Translations under genes and position numbers: made by a program
Shown here: positions 22,754 through 33,197 of the stretch, in pieces
How positions within the stretch are numbered: position 1 is the first letter of the stretch
How the letters are laid out: every line of letters begins with the position of its first letter
Notes under the pieces: model-generated
Told to the model about the DNA's origin: nothing
What the model saw: the letters and a program-made list of their open reading frames with translations, nothing else
The model's database searches: none
Origin: Naematelia aurantialba
Taxonomy: Eukaryota; Basidiomycota; Tremellomycetes; Tremellales; Naemateliaceae
Length of the DNA: 64,000 bases
Direction: 5' to 3'
Assembly (NCBI GenBank): GCA_021527695.1
Contig: JAKFAO010000010.1
Span: forward strand, 248,001 to 312,000

Positions 22754-23494
22754 TATTGCCCGATCACTCCTTCAGCCGTTTCCACGGTTCGCGGCATGTG
22801 AATGGCGGTTGAGCAAGGCGAACCAAGAGCTGGCAGTTCATTCCAGGTAGCCCCGGACGGAGCAAGTTGGACGACTGGATTGGTCGGACCGTGGAGACGA
22901 ACGCACATCGCTGGACCGCAGCTGACATACGCAGCTCTGGGCATTTTCGCGGTACTCCCAAGGCGATTCCCCATCGCGGTTCATCCGACCTCCAAAGCCT
23001 CCAAAGAAGATCCGAGGGTACGTTTGTGCCCTCCTCCACACCGTATCAGAGCCCGTACTCGGGGAAATCCATGGAAAATTCATCGCTGATATTGCGTTTC
23101 TACTCTACGATAAAACCTTCCCCTGCCGTGATCTTGCGCATCATTCATCTCTTTGTCCTGGTCTGGACACTCCGCTCCGCCTGTCTTCTCACACAATACA
23201 ATCAATGCTGGGTCTGGTTGATTTCCACGCGGCGCGTTCTGGTGTACAGGTGGGGCCCAAGTGTGCAGCATGGAATTCGGGTCAAGTAGAAATCGTAATC
23301 GTATGCAGGGTATATTTGGGCTGTCGTGATTACTTTGCATCGTCAGCATACCATGAGCTGTGCGAGTCCAGTCCATTCAGACTCACAAAGCAAGCGTCGC
23401 TTGGGAGTTACTCGTTGGACTCGACACAGAAATCCCCTCCCCCTCCCCTCTCTCGTTTCCTTGCTCCTTCCTTCCATGCCAGAACCTCTTCCTT
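22754..23494. other. Convergent intergenic region, 741 bp
   Basis: Between the mS41 and NCE101 stop codons. A 140-codon frame on the + strand (22867-23289) has no family match and no splice pattern. The distal part is C/T-rich (about 23425-23520). Confidence 0.45.
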
Positions 23495-23749
23495 CTACTT
23501 GCTCCCCTCGACCTCGAGCTCCTTCTTGACCCGCTCCCACTCCTCGGCATGCTTGACCTCATCCATACGTTCCCTAGCCTCTTGAGCCGCTCGCATCTCG
23601 CCCCATTTCCACGCAGCCAGCTCGCGTAGCGTGTGGCCCTCGGGCGGCGCTGTGCGGGGATTCGTCTCGTGCAGCTGGTACGCCAGCAGACCCGTAAAGA
23701 TCCCCAGCAGTGGGTCCAGCGTCTTGGACAGGAGGTAGTATCGCGGCAT
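23495..23749 (-). CDS. NCE101: Nce101-family small membrane protein
   Basis: Short membrane protein of the NCE101 family, implicated in yeast in export of leaderless proteins. From the ATG at 23749 it is 84 aa, somewhat longer than yeast Nce101. The conserved part is MPRYYLLSKTLDPLLGIFTG, followed by LLAYQLHETNPRTA and LRELAAWKW. One membrane helix (about 11-26) precedes a C-terminal Glu/Lys-rich helix. The open frame continues upstream without an ATG near the domain. A good splice acceptor (TTGCTAG) lies about 30 nt before the ATG, and a GTAAGT donor lies near 24071 on this strand. The 5' leader is therefore probably spliced, or a short coding exon is missing from this model. Confidence 0.75.
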   Translation of the reverse strand: MPRYYLLSKTLDPLLGIFTGLLAYQLHETNPRTAPPEGHTLRELAAWKWGEMRAAQEARERMDEVKHAEEWERVKKELEVEGSK

Positions 23750-24306
23750 CTCCACGAATCGGCAGGCCAAGACCAATGTACTAGCAACAGCACGGCCAAG
23801 TAAGTGCGAATAGATGGAAGATGGAGAGAGATGCAACGTCCAGGGAAATCCAAGTGGAGAGGGATTTTCGTCATTCTCCAATGCAAAATGCTGAGCTGCC
23901 GACGCCTCCAGGAACCCAACTCGACCGCGTATTTGTGTCTGCGCAATCCAAAGATCATCATCACTTGTTTGCATAGTAATATCACTACGCCAGTTGCTCT
24001 CAACATCCCAATACTTTGTGTACATCCCGACCGCGACAGCATCACCCCGTAGGCTAATCGAGTCGACTTACCGCCCGCAGCCGCCGGTCGCCGCTGCGAC
24101 ACCGTCCCCGTCCGAGCTCCAGCTCCACTGACGGCCACGCCTCAGTCTCGGTCGCCGCCCCGATACCTGCTTGGTGCATTAATCACCTCGCCTGGCATCA
24201 GCGCGCAAACAGGCGGCGTGGTACTGCCAACACCGAAGCCGTGACCGTGACCTCCTGTCGCGTAGTCAGCCAGCAGCGTACAACCTCAAAGGAGCACTTT
24301 GGCATC
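23750..24306. promoter_or_regulatory. Divergent region, NCE101 / ARE2, with probable NCE101 leader exon
   Basis: 557 bp separate the start codons. On the minus strand a GTAAGT donor near 24071 and the acceptor near 23780 outline an intron of about 290 nt in the NCE101 leader. Confidence 0.4.
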
Positions 24307-27250
24307 ATGGTCTCCACTCGGTGAGCGTCTCCACCTCCACCCCCCTCCCCTTTCCATACTTCCCACCCCTTCTACAAATTTCCAGCCTTGGCCTCGTTCG
24401 TCGTGCTGAATTTGCAAGCAGGTCCAACTCGCAGGCCCCGGACACCCCTCCGCCACCACCTACATCCGTCCCCCTCAACGACCTCACACTCCCTGCCAGC
24501 AACGGCAACGCCAACGGCATCCCCATCGTCCAGATGACCGCTGACCTATCCAAGTCGGGTGACAGCATCATCAATACCCCGGCTGGGGATGTGCGCGTAC
24601 GGCCGTATCGCTCTTCGTCGAATGCCCAGCTCAAAGCGCTCCTCACCTTCACCCCAAGAGTCGGGGCGCTCGACCGCGAGAACGTGCGGTCGCAGACCGA
24701 CGAGTTTAGGGGTTTCTTCACCCTCTTTTGGATAGGTCAGTCTGACCCCCTCCCCTCCCCCCTTCCCTCTTCCCCTCCCTCTTCCCCCCTTCCTCTTTCC
24801 CCTCCCCCTTCGCTGTTGACGTCGGTCGTCCGTATCTGACTCTTGTTGTGTGGCAGGTCTTGCACTGCTCTTTATGCGAACTTCACTTCAGTCTTGGGAC
24901 GAGCATAGAACACCTCTATCATGGAACTTCGGCCGGCTTATCACTCGCGACGCCTTTGTGCTAGCAATTTCCGACGGCCTGATGACAGCGACCATGTTCC
25001 TTTGCGTACCTTTTGTGAAGGCGCTCCAGTACCGCTGGTTCAGCTATTACTACATCGGCCTGGTGATTCAGCATACCTTCCAGACGTTCTATCTCGCCGC
25101 AGCCGTCTGGTGGGGGTACCACAGGCAGTGGTACTGGGTACAATCGGGATTCCTGGTCCTGCGTGAGTGCCTCATACTTCCGTCTCCTCGCCGAATGCAC
25201 CAGCTGATAGGGACTACAAGACTGCCTGTCGAACCTGATGAAAGTGAGTTACGTCAACGTGTCTAGCGGCATGAAACTCACGCCGTGGCGTAGATGCATT
25301 CCTACATGGCGCATAATGGGATGCTTGCTACGGTCTTCTTCCGGCTGCAGTCGGAAAAAGCGCAGCTTGCGCAGCTGATCGACTCGCTCCCCGAGTCAAG
25401 GGAGCAGCTCCTCGAAGAAGCTGCGGCAAGGCAGAGTGAACTCGAGCGGCAGGCTGCCGGTTCTGGCAGTGCCACACCGATAGGTACGCCCGGGCTGTTC
25501 AGTTCGAGCGGAACCACAAGCTATGTCTCGGATCCGGCCGAACTGCTCAAGCGACAGCTCTCCGAGAGCATAGGCACCAGTAGCGCCACGGCGCATTCGC
25601 CTCTCGCCGATCCACAGAATCTCCGACGCCGATCCATCACCAACTTGCTAGGTGCCAGTGCTGGTTCTGGAGCTAAGAAACGTTCGCGGCCGCCGGCAAC
25701 GGACGCGTTGCCACCGCCTACCTCGGACCTACCGGTCGGCACCTCGCTCGAGCCATCACACACCACCACGCCGCACGAGCCGCACGCGCCCTCACCCCTC
25801 GCATGGTCGCCTAATGAGCGCATTGCCGTCCTTGCTCGCAATATCGACATGATGGACGAGGAGCTGCGCAGTAATGGTGCCAAGGGCCTGATATGGCCGC
25901 AAAATGTCACTTATCGGCATTTCCTTGATTACCTCTTCATCCCGACCTTGGTGTACCAGCTTGAGTACCCGCGGACCAATATGTGAGTCCGGCTAGTTTT
26001 GGAGTGTGGCAGAGTCCCGCTGATACGCTGGTGCAGCATGCGCCCGTGGGTAGTGATCGAGAAGATCGCTGCGACGTTTGGCACCTTCTCCCTAATCTAC
26101 CTCATCACTGAACACTACATTATGCCGTACACCCCTAAGAAGGGAGAGTCGTTGCTGCGGACCTACCTCGAGCTTGCTTTGCCAATGATGATCAACTATC
26201 TACTGTGAGTCTCTACCTTGTGGTCAGGCATGAACGTTCGTGACTGACCCAACTTAGCATCTTTTAGTTTGTCCATCTGACTGAGAAAGTGTGTGCACTG
26301 ACCGAATCAGCATCATATTCGAGTGTGTCTGCACGGGCTTTGCCGAGCTCTCGTAGTGAGTCATTGACTCCCTTTCCCGATACCCGATACTCGATATCGG
26401 AATCTCGACTGGATTCCCACGAACGGCATGTAGTGGACTTGTTGCTGACGGGCGGACAGCTTTGCCGATCGAGAGTTCTACCAAGACTGGTGGAACTCGA
26501 CCTCATGGGACCAGTTCTCCAGAAAGTGGAACAAACCAGTCCACGTGAGTTCCGGTTACTCATGCCTGATCAAACGATCAAACGATCTGCGATCTGCGAT
26601 CCACGATCCGCGGTCCTGTAAGCTGACGTCGATCGGATGTGCCGTAGAGCTTCCTCCTGCGGCACGTGTACGCGTCGACGATGGATGGGCTGCAGCTCTC
26701 CCGCACCTCAGCGACGTTCATCACGTTTCTCCTCTCGGCGCTGTGCCACGAGCTCGTCATGGCCGTCGTGACGAAGAAGATCAGGCCGTACCTCTTCCTC
26801 ATGCAGGTGAGTGCTGGTCCGGCGGATATATATCCAGCTGCGGCGGTGCGGGTGCGGAAGGGCAAGAGATGACCGCCACGCACGTAGATGGCCCAACTGC
26901 CAATGATCGCCTTGGGCAGGTTACCCGCCGTGAGGCGAAACAAGACGGTCGGCAATATCGTGTTTTGGATCGGACTGTTATCGGGTTTCCCCCTCTTGTA
27001 AGTGGATTGTCTCGCCCTTGTGCCCTCTTTTTGCTCGCTTTTTGCTCGCTTTGCTCTCTTTGCTCTCTTTGTCTCTTTGCTCTCTTTGCTCTGTTTGTGC
27101 TTCTTGCTTCTCTTCGTGCTCCTTGTATTCGGTCTCTGCAGAGGGGCAATTGCGAGCAGCCAATTGCGAGCTGCCACTGCAAACTGCTCTTACGAGCCAC
27201 CATAGCACACTGACGACCTTCTCAGGGCAATCTGTTACCTCGTCTGGTAG
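24307..27250 (+). CDS. ARE2: Sterol O-acyltransferase (ARE/ACAT family, MBOAT)
   Basis: ER membrane enzyme that esterifies ergosterol with acyl-CoA for storage in lipid droplets. Eleven exons (24307-24320, 24386-24735, 24857-25162, 25221-25243, 25294-25982, 26037-26204, 26311-26355, 26460-26544, 26648-26806, 26888-26997, 27226-27250) give 657 aa. Family features are a variable Ser/Pro-rich N-terminus, GFFTLFWIGLALLFMRTSLQ, LHCLSNLMKMHSYMAHNG, LDYLFIPTLVYQLEYPRT, and FADREFYQDWWNSTSWDQF (the FYXDWWN motif). FLLRHVY follows, then ALCHELVM with the catalytic His, ending GFPLLAICYLVW. Exons of 14, 23 and 25 nt are needed to rebuild conserved text; exon 1 (MVSTR) is the weakest. ARE1 and ARE2 cannot be told apart here. 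Confidence 0.93.
27000..27120. repeat. Pyrimidine-rich TTTGCTCTC-type repeats in ARE2 intron 10
   Basis: TTTGCTCTCTTTGTCTC-like units recur on the sense strand in the 228-nt last intron (26998-27225). Confidence 0.8.
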
Positions 27251-28381
27251 ATGTCACGGGACTGCACCGCCGCAGCCTGAATTAGATTACGAGTCGATGC
27301 ATGAGCGGACGAGAGAGCAGACGAGGACACGCAGACACAGAAAGAACACGCGCAGAAGAACCAAGGCAGAAACGCAGGACGCAGAAACGCAGATACGCAG
27401 AAACGCAGAAACGCAAGCAAGCAGGCAGAAACGCAGAAACGTAAGCAGGCGGGCAGGCAGGCAGCAGACACACAAACAAGTAAAGAAGCACACGGGCCGA
27501 CAAGCAGAAGCAAAGAAGCACACGGGCCGACAAGGAGACAGATGGGCAGACTGGGAGAAAGCAACGGAACGCGGCTGTCAGAGAGCGAACTACACTAGAT
27601 TGCGAAATACTTGCGCCGCGTGCTAGGCGGCAATCTCCTCCCATATCGCTATGCATACAGCTGTATCTACATCGCGCGTGACCTGACCTATATGCTCGTA
27701 CAGTGTACAGTCGTAGAGTTCTCTAGCCATCGGGTCGTCGGGTCATTACTGAGGATGGGTCGACAAGGGTTCAAAGACGACTACGAGAAACGCGAGAAAT
27801 AGAGAAAAGCGAGAAACGCGAGAAACGCGAGACGAGCGAAACGAGCGAGACGAGACGAGTGCTGCGCAGAGGAAGCGATCGGGACAGAGGAAGCGTAGCC
27901 CAGTGTAGCGTAATGTGCGGGGCACCGACGGAGATCGATGTAGGCATAGGTCGTGAGGTCATGAGATCGACGGTAGATAGGTACATGCAGGGAACCAAGG
28001 CGGCGGAACGCGAGTGCAGCGACTCGGCTCGATCCAGCGAGACGAGGTGGCTGTTGCGGCTGGCCACAGGAGGAGACGACGGTGTATAGCGACATGGCAG
28101 CAGTCGAGGCGAGAGACCAAGAGTCGGCGACCAACGTCGACGTCGCGTTGGCGTTGGTGTTGGCGTTGCGTTAGCATTGGCGACGCGTTGGCGTTGGCGT
28201 GCCGTTGATGTGACAGTGATCCAGTTGCAAGCTCGATCGTGATAACTTTCCGGTCCTTCGATCCACAGATTCTAGTCGCTTATACGTGCATCTCTCCTCT
28301 CTTGCCCCTGCCCATTGCTCGTCGCCCTTCCGGGTTCAGCGCATTGAGCTCGTGGCGAACCGGGCGATCACTGTTCCATAC
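27251..28381. other. Repeat-rich convergent intergenic region, 1.1 kb
   Basis: Between the ARE2 and forkhead stop codons. Contains purine-rich CGCAGAAA/GCAGGCAG repeats (about 27330-27450), two copies of AAGCACACGGGCCGACAAG (about 27486-27535), GCGAGAAAC repeats (about 27790-27860) and TTGGCG repeats (about 28140-28205). No gene is supported. Confidence 0.6.
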
Positions 28382-31060
28382 TCAGAGGTCCTGCGGGGAC
28401 GCTCCGTGCGAATGGAGCGATGCGGGCGAGTCCCGATCCTCGCGATAGCTGTGCTCCGAGCCGTGGGAAAGGATCGAACGAGCGTCATCGTACGTCGCCT
28501 GGCCGTGCGGAGCGTGTCGGTAGTTGTGCGGCGACGACGGGTGCTGCTGCTGCTGTTGGTGATGTTGATTTTGCTGCTGTTGTTGCTGCTGCTGTTGCTG
28601 CAACTGCAGCTGTTGGTGCTGGTGCTGGTGCTGGTGCTGCTGGTGCTGGTGGGTATCGACCGTCGGCAGGGAGCGAGACCACGTCTGGCTGGCGGGCGTC
28701 GGGTACGACCCGACATTCCACACGGGGACGAACATCTGCTGGTTGGTGTGCGACTGGGAGTGAGCCGGACCCTGGCCAGGCGGGACCGGCACGTAGTGGT
28801 ACCCTGGGGGCAGATAGCCTTGCGTAGAGTGCTGGTAATTCGGCTGCGGGTACAGCGCGTACGATCTGCCACCATCGTAGGCTGGACCGACGGACGGACC
28901 TTGCGCAGAGTGCGGCGACCGCGACGAACCTGCCTCGGCAGGGGCCGTCGACGATTTTTTCGAGTCACCGCGCGAGGTCGTACCGATCGCAAGCTGCTTG
29001 GCACGAGCCGTCGCCCGGGCCTTGCCGCCGCGCTTGACTGACCCCCCGCCAGACCCCGGAGACAGCTTGGGAGACGTCGCGCTTGAAGGGGACGTGCTCC
29101 CGCCCGGTGGGTGATACCCACCACCAGCGAACCAGGTCTCGCATCCGGCCCGGATGCCCCACTTGCGCGCTCCGCCTGACTGGTCGCCGAATGGCCTCGG
29201 GAGCTTGACAAAGGCTTTGCACATGGACGTCTGGTGTCGAACGCCATTGTAAATTTTGGTCGGGTTCTGCCGGTAGTCTGCTGTGGTCAGCCATGAACAT
29301 GTATGTGGCGCGCAAAGCTACACTGGAGAAAGAACAGCAGTGCTGGTGAAGGAAGGTCGTCATTGAGATGAGAAGAGGGGACAGAGACTCACAAGGGTAG
29401 CGACGCTTGATCGAGTCGGATATCTCAGACACATACAGCTGGTGTGGGGCCGGTGCGAGCAGGAGTGCTTCACCGATCAGAGCAGCGTACGACATGGGTG
29501 GACGGGGCGCGGGCAGCTCGCCCGGTGCGAGGATCGGCTCGATCTCCTTGAACTGAGCAGTCATGGCTGGGGAGAAGTAGTGCCGGAATTGGGCCTGGTG
29601 GTACGCCGAATAGACTTCTGGGTGACCGATGTGGGTAGGCGCTGACGGGGGCTGCGAGGGCGAGTTGTCGACGGGCCACGAAGCTGCGGGATAGGTATTG
29701 GAATCGTATGTCCCTGCATACGAGGTCGTGTGGAAGGAAGCCTCGTCTGTGTATCCCATGGACGAGGGGGTGATGCCGTACGAGCTCGTGTCCTGCGGAG
29801 GGTAGGCCGTCGATTGCTGGTTGTGGGTGTGGTTATTGTTGTTGCTGCTGGACATGGAATGGGCAGCGGCAAGAGAGGAAAATGCCTGTCCCTCGTGCGA
29901 GTGCGTGTGGTGTGCACTGTGCACGCTCACTGCCGTCCCAGGGGCCGAGGACGCCACCTCGGAGACAGGAGTTGGAATGACAGGGGTGGCAGGGGTGGCG
30001 AACGAGGGGTTGGGGTTGGCCACCGTTGCGGCGCGGGGACGCTCGATGAGAAGAGGAGCGTTGACGTCGTCGTTCGACTGGGTCGTCATGATGCGCCGGG
30101 GGAAGGTCGAGGGAGAGGGAGTGTTGTAGAGTACATTGCCATGGGAGAAAGTCTGCCGAAGGACGGGTCGAGGTTGAGATGACTGAGATTTCAAGTGCAG
30201 ACCACCTTGGGCGTGTTGAGCGAAGACGTCGGCCTGACCGGGCACGAGGGGACCACACACTGGAGCAGCAGTGCTGCAGAAGGGGGGGGAAGGATCAGCG
30301 AATGACGATGGCTTTTGTGTACGTTGTGAGACTGGATGCAGTTTTTGTTTTGTGGTGAGAGAGAGAGAGGGAATGGAGGATGACAAAAAGCCAACAGCGA
30401 GTTGACGAGGTGACGAAGTGTGCAAGGGTCGAAAGGGGGGTCCCAGGGGCGGCGTGGCACGGCGCCCACGCGACGGCGAGGCATCACAAGAACCTTCTGG
30501 CCAAGAGCAGTGATCGTCACTCGGGCTATGCTCACCGCTCACAGCTCGCCTCTCTTGATCTGCTGGGGAGCAGCAAAGGGGGCCAGGGAACAGAGGAGCA
30601 AAGACACGAGATGACGGCTCCATGGCACAGTATCGAGGCAAGAGGGTAAAATGCCAACTCACAGCATAACCGGCTCGCTACCCAGCAGCGTCGTACCGTG
30701 GATGCCAAAGGAGGCGGGCGGTGAAGGTGAGTGGTTGTAAGCTGGCATTGGTCTACTGGCGGGAGAGGGGGTGACGGGGGGATCAAGCAGAGGTGGCCCT
30801 CGGTGCAAGAACAACGGGGTGAGCAGCTGAGCTTGGCTGGATGGCGGGGAGGACAGCGAAGGAGACGGATTGAATGTGGACGGAGTGTAGCTGCTGTGAT
30901 TGTTGTTGCCGTTGCCGTGGTTGCTGTTGTTCGTCGAGTGTGTGGGTGTGGAAGAGAAATCCTCGTCGAACTGAAGAAAGGAAGAGGATGCCGGCCGACG
31001 TGGTCGCGCATTATACTTCGGCCAAGTAGCTGCAACGGGCGTGGATGGTTGCGCAAACAT
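28382..31060 (-). CDS. Forkhead-domain transcription factor
   Basis: Probable DNA-binding transcription factor. Three exons (31060-30663, 30273-29393, 29277-28382) give 724 aa. The N-terminal half is Ser/Thr/Pro/Asn/His-rich and disordered. The winged-helix forkhead domain (about 390-475) opens with RPPMSYAALIGEALLLAP and VSEISDSIKRRYPYYRQNP. The recognition helix reads NGVRHQTSMCKAFVKLPR and the domain closes with RKWGIRAGCETWF. The Arg and His of the recognition helix are kept, but the usual RHN is RHQ. Intron 2 cuts the domain between YP and YYR. A Gly/Lys-rich region (SVKRGGKARATARAKQ) that may be a nuclear signal follows, then a long Gln/His tract near the C-terminus. I take the first ATG in frame (31060). 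The function is not assignable to a named factor. Confidence 0.85.
28545..28655. repeat. Gln/His-coding trinucleotide tract
   Basis: CAG/CAA/CAC runs on the minus strand encode a Gln-rich then alternating His-Gln tract in the forkhead protein. The variation between CAG and CAA argues for some selection on the amino acids. Confidence 0.9.
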
Positions 31061-33197
31061 GTCGGAAGGGGTCGATGGTGGGATGGGCACACACGTCCGG
31101 ATCCAAGGAGTGTCCGCCAGACCGACAAGGAGTGTAGGAGTGTATGCAACGGACAGTACGTTCTAGAGAGTACAACGATGAACTTTCAGAGCGTACTGTA
31201 CAAGAGCAGTGAGATGGTCCACTATCGCGAGAGGGATACGGTAGGAGTGTGTGGAGGAGGGGACCACCAAGGAGAGGGAGAGCCAGCAGAATGTGTGGGG
31301 GAGGGGAAGCAGAGCTGAGGCTTATATACCACGGCGGGGCGGCCGTGAGATCAACAGCAACAAGGAGGAGGAGGAGGAGCCGAAGCCGGTGTTGATGGGG
31401 ATTGTGTAAACAACAAGGCGAGCCCACTGTCCGTTTGAGATGACTATCCGGACGCAGCTAATAAGCGAAGAGCGAGGGCGACGTGAAGCCTTCAGCCGGG
31501 AGTCCGGCGCAGCGGCCCAAGGGGCGAGGTGGGGGCGTGGACGAGGTGTGCACGTATGGTTCGACCGTATCGGTGATTGCCTTGGTAGTCGCGATACGTC
31601 CCCAAGAGGCCGCTCCTGCCTCTGGGAGCGGGCTACAAACGACGCAACTCGGTCGTGGCACTGATCGGCGACGTCGGGGATTGATGTGTAAGTCCTTTTG
31701 TGTGTGCTTGTGTGTGCTTGTCGTGTGTGTGCGAGGGATGTGTGAGAGGATGTGCTCGTGTGTTACTGTGTTCGTCGTTCGTTCGCCCGCACGCACGCCT
31801 GACCCTGACGCCTTCCCTCTGACTTCGATGCCGGAAGGTCGATCTTTCCAAAACCCCCGTATCCCATCACGCAACTCGTCCATGAGGAAGAGGACGGGGA
31901 CAAGCGCTCGGTCATGCTACCCTCGCCGTGTATGCCGCCGAGGCAGTAGCGGCGGCCTTGGACATGGCACCAAAAAGGGGGGTTGTGAATGTTGATCATG
32001 CGTCCATGATTGGGTTACCGTGCTCGGTCCGGTCGGCCAAACTCCGCCCATGCCCACCGCTAGACTGGCTCATCCTCGAACGTCGCCTGTCACTGCCGCT
32101 CGTGCTAGGTCCTGTCGGGAGCTCGTCGATAGCCCTGAACCTAAGAGGCGAGGAACCATCAATGTTTGATCACCATGGCGGACACTTGTTGGACACTCCG
32201 ACGGCGACCTTCGCGCATAGGTCGACCATCCCATGACATGCGCGATCATGGTACGACAGGAAAGAGCCGATTCATAGCACCTCCAGGAGGTGTGTCGCAA
32301 CCTGTTCAAGCCAACATCACGCCATTCTGATGTTGCTTTTGTCGGTGCCACTCTTGTTGTTTTCTGTGACGCGCGGCCGAAACCAGGCACGAAACACCCC
32401 CTGAGGGATCAGCGTTTCAGCCACAGCGTACGTACGGTGTGGTTCCGCATCCCTTGTCCCGTGTACCGGGTTTCGGTTGTCCCTGTACCGGATTTCGGCT
32501 CCTCCCACCCAGGGACAGGTGCTTGACACCCGTCACTCGACTGTCTGTCCCTCTGAGCGGGGTTTCGATGACCGCAGCTGACCCTCTATAGACTGATGCG
32601 AATGCTTAGGGGCAGCACTGAGGTCCCATTGAGCCACATGATCGACGGGCCAACTTGCCCTGCGGCATCAAGAACGGCGACCCAGGCGGCCGAGAGGCCG
32701 AGCGCGATCTTTGACCGCTCGCCGCTCACCGCCTCCTACCCCGGTTGGATGGGGAGGTTGGTCAGTCGATTGACCGCTGATCGTCAAGTGCCTCGGGTTC
32801 CATGTGCCATGTGCCGCGTGCCATGTACCGTGTGCCTCTTCACACCTCGGGTGGACAAGATCCGCGCCAATGAGCTGCGTGGGACCTCTTGTACTGATCT
32901 GGGTCTTCGGAGACGATAGTCCCCCTCTTCAATCGATTGTGGGTATCGCAATAAGCTATGGACTCGTGCGCGCACACCTCGCGACCGCGTAGATAAACGA
33001 TACGGGACGAGACGGGAGAGAAGAAAGAAGAAAGAAAGAGGGGATAGTGCAGATAGGCATGCCACGTGATACCCATGTGCCTCGTCAAAGTGACAAGCGC
33101 CAGCCTTTCGGGCTTCAGGAGAGCAACTGGCTCGTCTCATCTATTATCTAATAATGTCTAGTGTTTCCAGTCGCGAAGCGTTCCGCCTCGCACTGGC
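31061..33197. other. Gene-poor region, 2.1 kb, no supportable gene
   Basis: Includes the forkhead promoter, a GT microsatellite-like tract (31690-31745) and, near 32440-32500, repeated GTACCGGGTTTCGG/GTACCGGATTTCGG units. GTGCCATGTGCCGCGTGCCA-like repeats lie at about 32800-32835. A + strand patch at 31838-31947 could encode a Pro- and acid-rich C-terminus ending MLPSPCMPPRQ after a plausible acceptor. No upstream exon with an ATG could be joined to it. Confidence 0.45.
31321..31330 (-). promoter_or_regulatory. TATA-like box upstream of the forkhead gene
   Basis: GGTATATAAG on the minus strand, about 260 bp upstream of the ATG at 31060. A CCTCCTCCTCC stretch lies further upstream. This fits a long 5' leader. 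Confidence 0.45.

Noticed and set aside
22867..23289. 140-codon + strand frame between mS41 and NCE101
   Set aside because: No recognisable motif, no splice pattern and it lies in the 3' region of two convergent genes.
28965..30662. Single 565-codon minus-strand frame as a complete gene
   Set aside because: Only its middle is coding. It starts in an intron without an ATG and runs through the intron that splits the forkhead domain.
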